Shown here one piece after another: positions 17,054-26,154 of a DNA stretch of 64,000 nt. This stretch comes from Alphaproteobacteria bacterium (GTDB taxonomy: Bacteria > Pseudomonadota > Alphaproteobacteria > Rhodobacterales > Rhodobacteraceae): assembly GCA_030424865.1 (NCBI GenBank), contig JAUHVR010000007.1, positions 124,001 to 188,000 of the forward strand. The letters run 5' to 3'. The position numbers and the translations under genes are program-made. The notes under the pieces are model-generated. The model had not been told where the DNA came from and made no database searches. It saw nothing but the letters and a program-made list of their open reading frames with translations. The number at the start of each line of letters is the position of its first letter. Position 1 is the stretch's first letter.

Positions 17054-17923
17054 TCAGAGAAGCGCCTTGAGGTAGGCCCCGTACTTGTTCTTGCGGAATT
17101 TGTCCGCGGCCTCTGCCAGAGTGTCGCCCGAGATCCAGCCATAGGTATAGGCGATCTCTTCCGGGCAGCCGGTTTGCATGCCCTGCCGGTTCTCCAGGGT
17201 CCGGACAAAGTTTCCGGCGTCCAGCAAGCTGCCGTGGGTCCCGGTGTCAAGCCAGGCATAGCCACGTCCCATGCGCTTGACGTTCAGTTTGCCCTCTTCA
17301 AGATACTGCTCCAGCAACGAGGTGATTTCGACCTCGCCACGCTCGGAAGGCTTGACCTCTTTGGCACGCTGCGGCGCGGTGCCGTCAACGAAGTACAGGC
17401 CGGTGACTGCGAAGTTCGAAGGCGGAACCTCTGGCTTTTCGACAATGGCCGTGGCCTTGCCGTCTTCGTCATAGGCCACAACGCCATACCGTTCGGGGTC
17501 GGCGACCTGATAGCCAAACACCGTTGCCCCGTTTTTCTTGGCATCGGCTTCGCCCAGCAGCTTCGGCAATCCGTGCCCAAAGAAGATGTTGTCCCCCAGA
17601 ACCAGGGTCGAGGGTGCGCCGGCCAGGAAATCTTCGGCCAGGATAAAGGCCTGGGCCAGACCATCGGGCGAGGGCTGAACGATATAGGTCAGCTCAAGAC
17701 CCCACTGGCTGCCGTCGCCCATCAGGCGCTTGAACTGCGGCTGATCCTCGGGCGTGGTGATCACGGCGATTTCGCGGATGCCGGCCAGCATCAGTGCTGT
17801 CAGCGGGTAATAGATCATCGGCTTGTCATAGACAGGCAACAGCTGCTTCGAGACAGCCATGGTGATCGGATACAGCCGGGTGCCGGATCCGCCAGCGAGG
17901 ATGATGCCCTTACGGTTCGTCAT
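17054..17923 (-). CDS. rmlA: glucose-1-phosphate thymidylyltransferase RmlA
   Basis: RmlA joins dTTP and glucose-1-phosphate into dTDP-glucose, the first step to dTDP-L-rhamnose. The 289-residue length is typical. The nucleotide-binding signature [16 protein letters not shown] is at residues 5-20, followed by [16 protein letters not shown] and the [11 protein letters not shown] Mg/substrate loop. [16 protein letters not shown] is also conserved. It is the last gene of the minus-strand rml operon, 19 bp after rmlD. Confidence 0.95.
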   Translation of the reverse strand: MTNRKGIILAGGSGTRLYPITMAVSKQLLPVYDKPMIYYPLTALMLAGIREIAVITTPEDQPQFKRLMGDGSQWGLELTYIVQPSPDGLAQAFILAEDFLAGAPSTLVLGDNIFFGHGLPKLLGEADAKKNGATVFGYQVADPERYGVVAYDEDGKATAIVEKPEVPPSNFAVTGLYFVDGTAPQRAKEVKPSERGEVEITSLLEQYLEEGKLNVKRMGRGYAWLDTGTHGSLLDAGNFVRTLENRQGMQTGCPEEIAYTYGWISGDTLAEAADKFRKNKYGAYLKALL

Positions 17924-17942
17924 TTCAAAGTCGTCCTAAGTG

Positions 17943-18791
17943 TCAATTGGATGAAAGATCGGAAAGCACGGCCTTCAGGCTGTCGCGCCAATCGGGCCGC
18001 GGAATGCCAAAGGCCGCTTCGAGGGCCGAACAGTCCATACGCGAGTTGCCGGGCCGCTTTGCCGGTGTCGGGAACTCTGAGCTGGGGATGTCGGCGACCT
18101 CGGGGGTCAGGCCGGACTGTGCAAAGATCTCGCGGGCGAAATCTGCCCAGCTGACATCCGGTCCGCCCGAGAAATGGTAGGTGCCTGCTGCGCCTTGGCC
18201 TTCGGCCAACATGCGGGCCATCGTCAGGCAGGCAGCAGCAATGTCGGCAGCCGAGGTCGGCCCGCCGATCTGGTCGGAGACGATGGTCAGGCGGTCCCGT
18301 TCGGCACCCAGGCGCAGCATCGTCTTGACGAAGTTGTTGCCATACGCGGAAAACACCCAACTGGTGCGCAGGATGGCAAACTGGCCGCCGGCGGCGCGCA
18401 CGCCGTCTTCGCCTTCGAGTTTTGTCTGGCCATAAACGCCCAGCGGACCAGTGGGCGCATCCACGGTCCACGGCGTGTCGCCGCTTCCGTCAAAGACGTA
18501 ATCGGTCGAGATGTGAACGAACGGAATGCCCTTGGCCGCCGCGGCCGCGGCCATTGCCGTGGGCGCAGCACCATTGACCAGGCGCGCCGTGTCCACGTCG
18601 GTTTCGGCCTTGTCGACAGCGGTGTAAGCGGCGGCGTTGATCACCGCGTCGGCATCGCTGGCCTCGATCGCGGCGGCACAGGCCGCCGGGTCGGTCAGAT
18701 CGGCCTGATCACGGCCCAGTGCGATGACATCGGCCTGGCGCTGCAACTCGGTGGCCACCTGACCGTTCTTCCCAAATACGAGGATCTTCAT
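17943..18791 (-). CDS. rmlD: dTDP-4-dehydrorhamnose reductase RmlD
   Basis: RmlD reduces dTDP-4-keto-L-rhamnose to dTDP-L-rhamnose with NAD(P)H. The 282-residue protein has the short Rossmann motif VFGKNGQVATEL, AAYTAVDKAE, STDYVFDG and the catalytic YGQTKLEGE (YxxxK). Its start overlaps the stop of the upstream sulfotransferase gene by 4 bp (ATGA), so translation of the two is probably coupled. That is an unusual partner inside an rml operon. Confidence 0.94.
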   Translation of the reverse strand: MKILVFGKNGQVATELQRQADVIALGRDQADLTDPAACAAAIEASDADAVINAAAYTAVDKAETDVDTARLVNGAAPTAMAAAAAAKGIPFVHISTDYVFDGSGDTPWTVDAPTGPLGVYGQTKLEGEDGVRAAGGQFAILRTSWVFSAYGNNFVKTMLRLGAERDRLTIVSDQIGGPTSAADIAAACLTMARMLAEGQGAAGTYHFSGGPDVSWADFAREIFAQSGLTPEVADIPSSEFPTPAKRPGNSRMDCSALEAAFGIPRPDWRDSLKAVLSDLSSN

Positions 18792-19948
18792 GCGTCAGAC
18801 GTCTTTCCTTTGCGCTGGGCCTGGCGTTTGGCCCGTCGCTCTTCCCTGTCGGCTTTGGTGAACATCGCCATCCGTTTTTCCTTGTTGCCGTCGGCATCGC
18901 CCGAGGCAATTTCGCGGCGTGTGATCTGAAGGATCCGCATCATGTCCAGGGTTTCCGCAACCTTGTGGATCGGGTCCTCCTGCATGCCGACCTCGGCGGC
19001 CAAAAGCTCGACGAACTTGTCCGCGTTGGCGGCCGCTATGTCCAGAAGATCCTGCTCGGATTGGATTGCATCGTCGCCGTCCTTGGGCAGATCCCGGATC
19101 TCGGTGCCCAGGCGTTCTTCGACCCAATCAATCTCGTCAGCGCATTCGTCCAGGCTGGTCTGAGCGATCCCGGACCCAAAACGCAGCTTTCTTGAGCCAA
19201 TCCCGCTCAGCGTCTTGATGGCGGCGTTGCGATCCCGGTTTGCGTTGGGATACTTGCCAAAGTCTGCACCGAACTTGGTTCCGACATAGAGCAATGCAAT
19301 GGCTTCCAGTGACAGAGACTGGTTCTTGGTCGAGATCTGTTCGGGATCCAACTCCACGCCGATGCGATTTGCGAAATCCTGCACGGCATCGCCATTCAAA
19401 AGCGCTGATTTGTCAAACTTGATCAGGTCGACGTTTTCGCGCCCGAATTCCGTGTCGAACTTTTCAAGCCGGGACCGATATCGGACCGGAACGCCCCTGA
19501 CGCCATTCATGCGTCCCGACTTGACCCTTTGCTGAAACGAACTTTCCATCAGCGAGACCGGAGGCCGGACGTAGGCAATGATCTGCACGCGATCGACATA
19601 GGTCCTCAGAAACCCGTGAAGGTCCTTGAGCGCCCCTTCTGTGATGTCGTTGCCCGAGAAGTTTTCGCCGGACAGGATGACGTTCGGCTTTGTGTTGTTC
19701 TCAAGTTCCTGAACCAGGTCCTCGCGCCACTTCTTGCTGCGGTTCTCGATGTCCTTGCGATTCAGCCCCGTCTCGCGAAGCTGAACGGGGTTGGGATCCA
19801 GATTGAACACGGTCTGCATCATCACCGAATGGTTCGGTGGGCCCACCTGCACGTAGTGGTGCTCTGGCCAGAGGTTCTGGGCCAGAGTTCCCTGGATCGA
19901 GCTGGACCCGGTCTTGTGCATGCCGATGTGAACATAGGCTATGCGCAT
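18788..19948 (-). CDS. sulfotransferase-superfamily protein embedded in the rml operon
   Basis: The 386-residue protein starts with YVHIGMHKTGSSSIQGTL, the P-loop shared with three other proteins in this window. The second binding segment (VQIIAYVRPPVSLMESSFQQ) is near residue 130. The C-terminal 40 residues are strongly charged (KADREERRAKRQAQRKG), unlike the paralogues. It lies 3 bp after rmlB and overlaps rmlD by 4 bp, so it is fully integrated in the rhamnose operon. Coexpression with rhamnose synthesis suggests sulfation of a rhamnose-containing glycan. The acceptor is not shown by sequence. Confidence 0.78.
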   Translation of the reverse strand: MRIAYVHIGMHKTGSSSIQGTLAQNLWPEHHYVQVGPPNHSVMMQTVFNLDPNPVQLRETGLNRKDIENRSKKWREDLVQELENNTKPNVILSGENFSGNDITEGALKDLHGFLRTYVDRVQIIAYVRPPVSLMESSFQQRVKSGRMNGVRGVPVRYRSRLEKFDTEFGRENVDLIKFDKSALLNGDAVQDFANRIGVELDPEQISTKNQSLSLEAIALLYVGTKFGADFGKYPNANRDRNAAIKTLSGIGSRKLRFGSGIAQTSLDECADEIDWVEERLGTEIRDLPKDGDDAIQSEQDLLDIAAANADKFVELLAAEVGMQEDPIHKVAETLDMMRILQITRREIASGDADGNKEKRMAMFTKADREERRAKRQAQRKGKTSDA

Positions 19949-19951
19949 GGA

Positions 19952-21031
19952 TCAGCCCTCGGCTTCGGCGGGGGTCTTCTTGGCCTCACCGGTGCCCAGA
20001 CGTTGACCGACACCGGCGCGTTCCTGCAGCGGACGCCACCAGTCCGAGTTGTCCAGGTACCATTGCACGGTCTTTTCCAGGCCTTCCTCGACGGTCACGC
20101 TGGGGCTCCAGCCCAGTTCCTTCTGGATCCGGCCCGGCGCGATGGCATAGCGCGCATCATGGCCCGGACGGTCGGTCACAAAGGTGATCTGGTCGGCGTA
20201 TTTGCCTTCGTTCAGCGGGCGCTTTTCATCCAGGATGCCGCAGATCGTCTGCACCAGTTCCAGGTTGGTGCGCTCGTTCTCGCCACCGATGTTGTAGCTG
20301 CGTCCCAGTTCGCCTTTCTCGACAACCAGCAGCAGCGCGTCGGCGTGGTCCTCGACATAAAGCCAGTCGCGGATGTTCGACCCGTCGCCATAGATCGGCA
20401 GCGGCTTGCCGGCCAGCGCGTTCAGGATCACGACAGGGATCAGCTTTTCGGGGAAATGATAGGGGCCGTAGTTGTTCGAGCAGTTGGTCAGCACCACCGG
20501 CAGGCCATAGGTTTCATGCCAGGCATTGACCAGGTGGTCCGAGGCCGCCTTGGACGCCGAATAAGGCGAGCGCGGATCATAGGGTGTTTCTTCGGTGAAC
20601 TGGATCGAAGGATCGGCGGGCAGCGAGCCAAAGACCTCGTCGGTCGAGATATGGTGGAAGCGGAAGCTGGCCGGCTTGCCGGCCTCGGTCCAGTATTTGC
20701 GGGCCGCTTCCAGCATGTTGAAAGTGCCGGTGATGTTGGTCTCGATAAAATCGCCCGGACCGTCGATCGAGCGGTCCACGTGGCTTTCGGCGGCCAGGTG
20801 CATCACGGCGTCAGGCTTGTGCTTGGCAAAGACCGCGTCCAGCGCGGCGCGGTCGCGGATGTCGGCCCGTTCAAAGGCGTAAAGCGGGCTGTCGGCCACG
20901 GTTGCCACGTTTTCCAGGCAGGCCGCATAGGTCAGCGCGTCGACATTCACAACGGCATGGCCGCGCTGAATGGCCAACCGAACCACGGCCGAGCCAATGA
21001 ACCCGGCGCCGCCGGTGACAAGAAGTTTCAT
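19952..21031 (-). CDS. rmlB: dTDP-glucose 4,6-dehydratase RmlB
   Basis: RmlB converts dTDP-glucose to dTDP-4-keto-6-deoxyglucose. The 359-residue extended SDR has [13 protein letters not shown] at residues 6-18, [15 protein letters not shown], the Thr/Asp/Glu active-site stretch STDEVFGSL and the YxxxK motif [11 protein letters not shown]. It lies between rmlC (6 bp upstream) and the sulfotransferase gene. Residues 330-359 form a slightly longer, charged tail than in E. coli RfbB. Confidence 0.95.
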   Translation of the reverse strand: MKLLVTGGAGFIGSAVVRLAIQRGHAVVNVDALTYAACLENVATVADSPLYAFERADIRDRAALDAVFAKHKPDAVMHLAAESHVDRSIDGPGDFIETNITGTFNMLEAARKYWTEAGKPASFRFHHISTDEVFGSLPADPSIQFTEETPYDPRSPYSASKAASDHLVNAWHETYGLPVVLTNCSNNYGPYHFPEKLIPVVILNALAGKPLPIYGDGSNIRDWLYVEDHADALLLVVEKGELGRSYNIGGENERTNLELVQTICGILDEKRPLNEGKYADQITFVTDRPGHDARYAIAPGRIQKELGWSPSVTVEEGLEKTVQWYLDNSDWWRPLQERAGVGQRLGTGEAKKTPAEAEG

Positions 21032-21037
21032 CGTATC

Positions 21038-21601
21038 TTATCCTTCGTAAACAAACGGGCTGTCAAAATCCTTGAGCCAGGGCGCCACGGCGTCCTTCTC
21101 GGACAGAACCGGTTCAATGCCGTCCATGTCCCACTCGATGCCGATGTCGGGGCAATCAAAGCGGACGGCGCCGTCACATTCCGGCGCGTAGTAATCGGAA
21201 CACTTGTAAATGATCTCGGTGTCGGGTTCGCGCGTGACGAAACCGTGCAGGAAACCGGCAGGGATCAGCAGCTGCTTGCCGTTCTCGAACGACAGCTCTT
21301 CGCCAACCCACTGACCAAAGGTCGGAGACCCCTTGCGGATATCGACCGCCACGTCAAAGAGCCGGCCCTTGCCGCAGCGCACCAACTTGTCCTGGGCATG
21401 GGGCGGCGACTGGAAGTGCAGGCCGCGCACGGTGCCGACTTTGGCGGACAGCGAGTGGTTGTCCTGGCACCAGTCGAAGTCAAGACCGGCATCGGACATG
21501 ACCTTGCGGTTCCAGCTCTCTGAAAAGAACCCGCGCTCGTCGCCAAAACGCTTTGGTGTCAACACTTTAACGGCATCAATCTTGGTTGCTTCAATTTGCA
21601 A
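21038..21601 (-). CDS. rmlC: dTDP-4-dehydrorhamnose 3,5-epimerase RmlC
   Basis: RmlC epimerises C3 and C5 of dTDP-4-keto-6-deoxyglucose. The 187-residue cupin has the signature GDERGFFSESWN, DNHSLSAKVGTVRGLHFQ with the catalytic His, and GFLHGFVT. It is the first gene of the operon rmlC-rmlB-sulfotransferase-rmlD-rmlA. The order differs from the usual rmlBDAC or rmlCABD arrangements and includes the inserted gene. Confidence 0.95.
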   Translation of the reverse strand: MQIEATKIDAVKVLTPKRFGDERGFFSESWNRKVMSDAGLDFDWCQDNHSLSAKVGTVRGLHFQSPPHAQDKLVRCGKGRLFDVAVDIRKGSPTFGQWVGEELSFENGKQLLIPAGFLHGFVTREPDTEIIYKCSDYYAPECDGAVRFDCPDIGIEWDMDGIEPVLSEKDAVAPWLKDFDSPFVYEG

Positions 21602-21712
21602 TGTCTTTACTCGCCCAAGTTGGATCGATCAGGTTCGGGTCGGCCTTAACAAATGCTTTTCCCGGAGTCACGCCGAAATAGCCGCAGCGCAGAATACCCG
21701 CGCCAAACCGCC

Positions 21713-21734
21713 AAAAGCCTGTCAATAAACAGGC
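21713..21734 (-). terminator. hairpin terminator downstream of the kpsM-type gene
   Basis: Read on the minus strand, GCCTGT, TTATTG, ACAGGC is followed by TTTTGG. The 6-bp stem lies within a larger CCGCC/GGCGG dyad. It lies about 50 bp after the permease stop and separates it from the rml operon. Confidence 0.5.
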
Positions 21735-21782
21735 ATTCCGGGCGGTGCCACGCGGATTCCGTGCAATTTCACGAGCGTTGGC

Positions 21783-22598
21783 TCAGTTGTGGATCATCGC
21801 CTTTTCGTGTCGATAGAGCAGCAGAAAGCCAAATGCCATGCAGATGAAAGCCACGCCATAGACATAGGTCTGCGAGATGTAATCGGCCTCGTACGTCGGA
21901 TAGAACCCGCGCCGCATCATAGCCACGACATGGGTGTAGGGGTTGTACCACATGATGTTCTTGGCGAAGTCGGGCATCGTGTCATACAGAAAGACCACGC
22001 CGGATACCAAGGCCAGAGGCCGCGTTATGATCCCCCAACCGCGCTCCCAGACCGGCAACGAGAAGAACAGATAGCAGTTCAGGACACCCAGCCCGGTTCC
22101 CAGCATCACGCCCATGACGATGGATTTGACGACCGATGTCGGGTCGACGATGCTTGTCAGATCGAACACGATGTGGATGCCCGACAGTACGAGGATCCCG
22201 ACCAGGATCTGGGTCATCAGTGACAATGTGACCCTCGCAAAGATCGCATCGGTGTAGCGCACCATCGGATAGGCCAAAAGGCTTCGCGAGAACCGGATGC
22301 AGGTCGCGACCTTGTTTGCGATGTCCGTGGCCAGCAGGAACGGCAGGTAGCCCGTTGCAAAGTACAACGGGAAATTCGTTCCCAGACGGGGCGTTCTGAA
22401 GACCAGCAGAAAGGCCACCGAAAGCACCGCAATCGCCGCGATCGGCTCGGCAATCGCCCAGACATAGCCCCCCGGCGACTTGCCATAGGTTGTTGACATC
22501 TCGCGCAGGAGCAATGCCGAAATCGTTCGGGGCCCCTTGTAGCGTTTTGCTCGCAAAGCAGTCGATTGTCCGGCAGACATGGGCCTGTGACCCTTCAT
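21783..22598 (-). CDS. ABC-2 polysaccharide export permease (KpsM type)
   Basis: The 271-residue integral membrane protein has about six hydrophobic segments. REMSTTYGKSPGGYVWAIAE near residue 30 is the KpsM/Wzm amphipathic lead-in, and LYDTMPDFAKNIMWYNP lies in the last periplasmic loop. With the KpsT-type ATPase it should move a finished polysaccharide across the inner membrane. It is divergent from the kpsE-kpsT pair with 73 bp between starts, so the exporter genes share a promoter region. A second ATG six codons downstream is a possible start. Confidence 0.88.
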   Translation of the reverse strand: MKGHRPMSAGQSTALRAKRYKGPRTISALLLREMSTTYGKSPGGYVWAIAEPIAAIAVLSVAFLLVFRTPRLGTNFPLYFATGYLPFLLATDIANKVATCIRFSRSLLAYPMVRYTDAIFARVTLSLMTQILVGILVLSGIHIVFDLTSIVDPTSVVKSIVMGVMLGTGLGVLNCYLFFSLPVWERGWGIITRPLALVSGVVFLYDTMPDFAKNIMWYNPYTHVVAMMRRGFYPTYEADYISQTYVYGVAFICMAFGFLLLYRHEKAMIHN

Positions 22599-22671
22599 TC
22601 TCTGGATTTACACCCCAATCCTATGTAGGAAGTCCTCAAATTGATCAAGACGTTGGCAAAAGGCGTTAAGA

Positions 22672-24516
22672 ATGCAGGACGACAGCTCGGCACAAGAGCC
22701 GCGAAATCCAGCTGTATCCCAAAAAGTGAGCGAGGACGGGACCTCTGGCCCGAAAGCGGGTGACGCGGGGGGTAAGACAGGCCCCCAAAACGCCGAGTCC
22801 CCGGCCGAGACCACAAGCAGGTCAGACCAGAGGGCCGAACGCCAGAAGCGTCGACAAGAGCAGATGGACCAAAGACGCCAGGCTGCCAGCAACGCGGCAA
22901 AACGCAAGGCCAATGCCGCGTCCGGGACTCGCAACAAACCCAAGGTGTCTTACAAGGACGTGCGCGCGCAGGCGGCCGCAAACGCATCGACCGAGAAGAA
23001 AGCGGATCCCGAAATCCGTTTTGTCGCCCGCGACGCCGCGCAGCGTTCTGCCTCTGCCGACGCCCGCAAGGCTCCGGTCGCAGAACCAGAGGGCGCGGCA
23101 CGTTCCAGCGAGGCGGGCACCGTGGAAAGTGACGCACCCAAGGCGCAAACCCGCTCTGCCGCCCCTGTGGACGCGGACGCACTTGCGAAAAAACCGGCGG
23201 GACCAGACACTGCTGCCGACACGCGCACGGCCAAGGCTGATGCGAAACAGGACAAGGACGAGGCCAAGCCCGTGACGACCGCCAAGCAATCACAGCCAAA
23301 ACCGGATGCGGCCAAGACGCCCAAGGCGGCGCCGGCAAAGAAACCGGGTGGAGGCGGCAAACCCGCTCCTCAGCCCGCCGTCGTCCAGATCAAGCCGCAG
23401 GCCGGTCCGGCCCGGGCCCGGGGCCGTCATATCATCCTGTTGATGACCTTTCTGATGATGGTCGTCGCTCCGGTCATCGTCGGCACGTATTACCTTTTTG
23501 CGATTGCGGTTGATCAATACCATTCGACGGTTGGCTTCTCGGTCCGCAAGGAAGAATCCAACACTCCTGTCGAATTGCTTGGCGGCATCACCAACCTGTC
23601 GGGCTCCAGCACCTCGGACACGGACATTCTGTACGAGTTCATCCAGAGTCAGGAAATGGTCGAGGCGGTCGACGAAAAGCTGGATCTGCGCGCCATCTGG
23701 TCCAAGCCTGACTTTGATCCTGTGTTTGCCATCGATGCAGATATCTCGATCGAGGATCTGATGAGCTATTGGCGCCGCATGGTGCGCATTTCCTATGACG
23801 GCGGCACCGGGTTGATCGAGTTGCGCGTTCTGGCGTTCGAGCCGCAGGATGCCCAGGACGTCGCGCGCGAAGTCTTTGAGGAAAGCAGCCGTATGATCAA
23901 CGAGATCTCGGCCATCGCCCGGCAGGATGCGACCCGCTATGCCGAGGATGAACTGGAGAAATCCGTTCAGCGGCTCAAGGATGCGCGTCTGGCGATCACG
24001 GAATTCCGATCGCGTACCCAGATCGTGGATCCGACGACGGACCTTCAGGGTCAGATGTCGCTGCTTGCCAATCTGCAGGGGCAACTGGCCGAAGCGTTGA
24101 TCGAGATGGATCTTCTCAGGGAAACGACCCGGGAAGGGGACCCGCGTATCACGCAGGCACAGCGACGCATCGACGTCATCGGTGTCCGTATTGACGAAGA
24201 GCGCAAGAAAATCGGCGTATCCGGATCCGACAGCGAGGGCCGCGACTATGCGACCCTTTTCTCGGAATACGAACGCCTGTCGGTCGACCGCGAATTTGCC
24301 GAACAGTCGTATATCGCCGCCCTGACAGCCTATGATGGCGCGATCTCGGAAGCGCAGCGGCAAAGTCGCTACCTGGCGGCATACGTGCAGCCGACAAAGG
24401 CGCAGACCTCGCAATATCCGCAGAAAGAGATGCTGGCGGCACTGCTTGCGATGTTCTGTTTCCTGATCTGGGCGATTCTGGTTCTGATCTACTACAGCAT
24501 CCGGGACCGTCGCTGA
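22672..24516 (+). CDS. capsule export inner-membrane protein (KpsE/Wzc-like PCP) with long disordered N-terminus
   Basis: The protein has 614 residues. Residues about 1-250 are low complexity, rich in Ala, Lys, Asp, Pro, Arg and Gln, with no hydrophobic stretch, so they should be cytoplasmic and disordered. A membrane segment lies at about 253-277 (HIILLMTFLMMVVAPVIVG). A periplasmic region with long helices follows (DLQGQMSLLANLQGQLAEAL), then a second membrane segment near 585-608. The folded part matches KpsE, the PCP-3 protein of ABC-dependent capsule export, which is about 380 residues in E. coli. The extension is therefore extra. The gene ends 2 bp before the ATPase gene. Confidence 0.85.
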   Translation: MQDDSSAQEPRNPAVSQKVSEDGTSGPKAGDAGGKTGPQNAESPAETTSRSDQRAERQKRRQEQMDQRRQAASNAAKRKANAASGTRNKPKVSYKDVRAQAAANASTEKKADPEIRFVARDAAQRSASADARKAPVAEPEGAARSSEAGTVESDAPKAQTRSAAPVDADALAKKPAGPDTAADTRTAKADAKQDKDEAKPVTTAKQSQPKPDAAKTPKAAPAKKPGGGGKPAPQPAVVQIKPQAGPARARGRHIILLMTFLMMVVAPVIVGTYYLFAIAVDQYHSTVGFSVRKEESNTPVELLGGITNLSGSSTSDTDILYEFIQSQEMVEAVDEKLDLRAIWSKPDFDPVFAIDADISIEDLMSYWRRMVRISYDGGTGLIELRVLAFEPQDAQDVAREVFEESSRMINEISAIARQDATRYAEDELEKSVQRLKDARLAITEFRSRTQIVDPTTDLQGQMSLLANLQGQLAEALIEMDLLRETTREGDPRITQAQRRIDVIGVRIDEERKKIGVSGSDSEGRDYATLFSEYERLSVDREFAEQSYIAALTAYDGAISEAQRQSRYLAAYVQPTKAQTSQYPQKEMLAALLAMFCFLIWAILVLIYYSIRDRR

Positions 24517-24518
24517 GC

Positions 24519-25196
24519 ATGATCCATCTTGAAAACCTGACCAAGGTCTTTGTGACCAATGGCCAGCGGAACGTGGTTGCCAACGGGATCACCGCCACCT
24601 TTCCGGACAAGCGGGCCGTCGGGCTGCTAGGTCGGAATGGTGCCGGGAAATCAAGCCTGTTGCGGATGATCGCGGGCACGCTGGATCCGACCTCGGGCAG
24701 TGTCGTGAACACCGGATCGCTCAGCTGGCCGGTTGGGTTCGCGGGCAGTTTCCACCCGGAACTGACCGGCCTGCAGAATATTCGTTTCATCGGTCGGGTC
24801 TATGGCGTGGACACGGACGAGCTGGTTGAGTTCGTCGAGGATTTTGCCGAGCTTGGCAAACACTTCAACCTGCCGACCAGAACCTATTCGTCAGGTATGA
24901 AATCGCGCCTCGCCTTTGGCCTGTCGATGGGCATCCGGTTCGACACCTATCTGGTGGACGAGGTCACCGCCGTCGGCGACGCCGCCTTTCGCCAGAAAAG
25001 CGAGGCGGTGTTCAAAGAGCGGATGAAGGACAGCGGATCGATCCTTGTGTCACATGGCACCGCGATGCTGCGCCGGAACTGCGACATGGGTGCCGTGCTC
25101 GAAAACGGGCAGCTGACATTCTATGACGACATCAACGAGGCGATCGAGGTGCACGAGGCCAACATGGACGCCGTCACCCTGGACGACGACGAGTAG
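24519..25196 (+). CDS. ABC transporter ATP-binding protein for polysaccharide export (KpsT type)
   Basis: The 225-residue ATPase has Walker A GRNGAGKSSLL near residue 42, signature-like YSSGMKSRLAFGLSM near 125, and Walker B YLVDEVTAVGD near 145. The short length and degenerate signature (SSGMKSR in place of LSGGQ) are typical of KpsT/Wzt-type ATPases without a carbohydrate-binding C-terminal domain. It should power export through the KpsM-type permease encoded divergently. It is cotranscribed with the KpsE-like gene and converges with the NHL-repeat gene. Confidence 0.9.
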   Translation: MIHLENLTKVFVTNGQRNVVANGITATFPDKRAVGLLGRNGAGKSSLLRMIAGTLDPTSGSVVNTGSLSWPVGFAGSFHPELTGLQNIRFIGRVYGVDTDELVEFVEDFAELGKHFNLPTRTYSSGMKSRLAFGLSMGIRFDTYLVDEVTAVGDAAFRQKSEAVFKERMKDSGSILVSHGTAMLRRNCDMGAVLENGQLTFYDDINEAIEVHEANMDAVTLDDDE

Positions 25197-25199
25197 GCC

Positions 25200-26054
25200 T
25201 CAGTTCAGAACCACCTGGTATTTCACGATCCGGTTGTTGTCGCTGTCGGCAAAGAAGTACTCATTCCCCCGCACGGCCACACCTTCGGGGTCGTCCAGAA
25301 GGTTGATGCCCAGACCCGGTTCGCCGGTCCCGATGATGCCCATCACCTCTTCGGATATGGGATCGATCTTCAGCACCCGATGCGCGTCCTGATCGGCCAC
25401 GATCAACAGCCCGTCGGGTGTGATGTCCATGTAGCGTGGCCCGACAAAGCCGAACTTCGGGTCGTCCAGCATCTGGATCAACTGCAGATCCGCGTCAAAC
25501 CGCACCAGCCGCCGGTTGACATTGTCGGCAACCCAGATCGTGCCGTCAGGTGCTTCGGCCACGTCATGCGCTCCGGGCATTCCCTGGGCCGAGGCGACCA
25601 GCGCGCCGTCTTCGACGGCGTAAAGCCGCCCCTCGCCCGACGCCATGGCGTAGATCCGTCCGTTCGAATGCGCCAAAGCGCCTTCGGTTCGGGGAAAGGG
25701 ACCAAGGTAGCCGTCAAGCACCGGCGCATCACCGCCCAGGTCATAGACTGCCACTGCGTTGGCGCCGGTCGCGGCGACATAAAGCTTGCCGTCCGGTCCA
25801 AAGGATACGTCATGCGCGCCGGGCAGAAGGCCCGGGCCGATCTCGGCGGTCACCTCCAGGGTCTCGGGGTCCATGATCGCAACACGGTGCGCAAACTTGT
25901 CGGCGATGTACAGCATCCCGTCCGGCCCAAAGGCCAGGTCATGCGGGTCGGCCAGCACCGGGGCGCTGGCATCGACGTAGCTGGCAAAAGGGCGTGGCTC
26001 TTGCGCGAAGGCGGATGAGGCGGTCAGCATCAGGGCGAAAGTCAGGGGGCGCAT
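25200..26054 (-). CDS. exported NHL-repeat beta-propeller protein
   Basis: The 284-residue protein has a signal peptide (MRPLTFALMLTASSAFA) and at least five repeats of a HDLAFGPDGMLYIAD type (HDVSFGPDGKLYVA, HDVAEAPDGTIWVAD), giving an NHL/SMP-30-like six-bladed propeller. No conserved metal ligands mark it as a lactonase. It is more likely a periplasmic binding or scaffold protein, or an unassigned peptidyl-lyase-like propeller. It stands alone, ending 3 bp from the convergent export ATPase gene. Its role in polysaccharide biology is not supported. Confidence 0.75.
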   Translation of the reverse strand: MRPLTFALMLTASSAFAQEPRPFASYVDASAPVLADPHDLAFGPDGMLYIADKFAHRVAIMDPETLEVTAEIGPGLLPGAHDVSFGPDGKLYVAATGANAVAVYDLGGDAPVLDGYLGPFPRTEGALAHSNGRIYAMASGEGRLYAVEDGALVASAQGMPGAHDVAEAPDGTIWVADNVNRRLVRFDADLQLIQMLDDPKFGFVGPRYMDITPDGLLIVADQDAHRVLKIDPISEEVMGIIGTGEPGLGINLLDDPEGVAVRGNEYFFADSDNNRIVKYQVVLN

Positions 26055-26154
26055 GGTGTCCTCGGCTCTGTTTCAGACAGCCTAGGGCGATTCGCTGCTT
26101 TCGACCTAGTGTACCGGGTTGTTTCTGCCTTTTGGCCACGGACGAACCTGCGGG

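Noticed and set aside
19529-21523. 664-residue plus-strand open frame
   Set aside because: It is antisense to rmlC and rmlB, both unmistakable. It shows no conserved motif.
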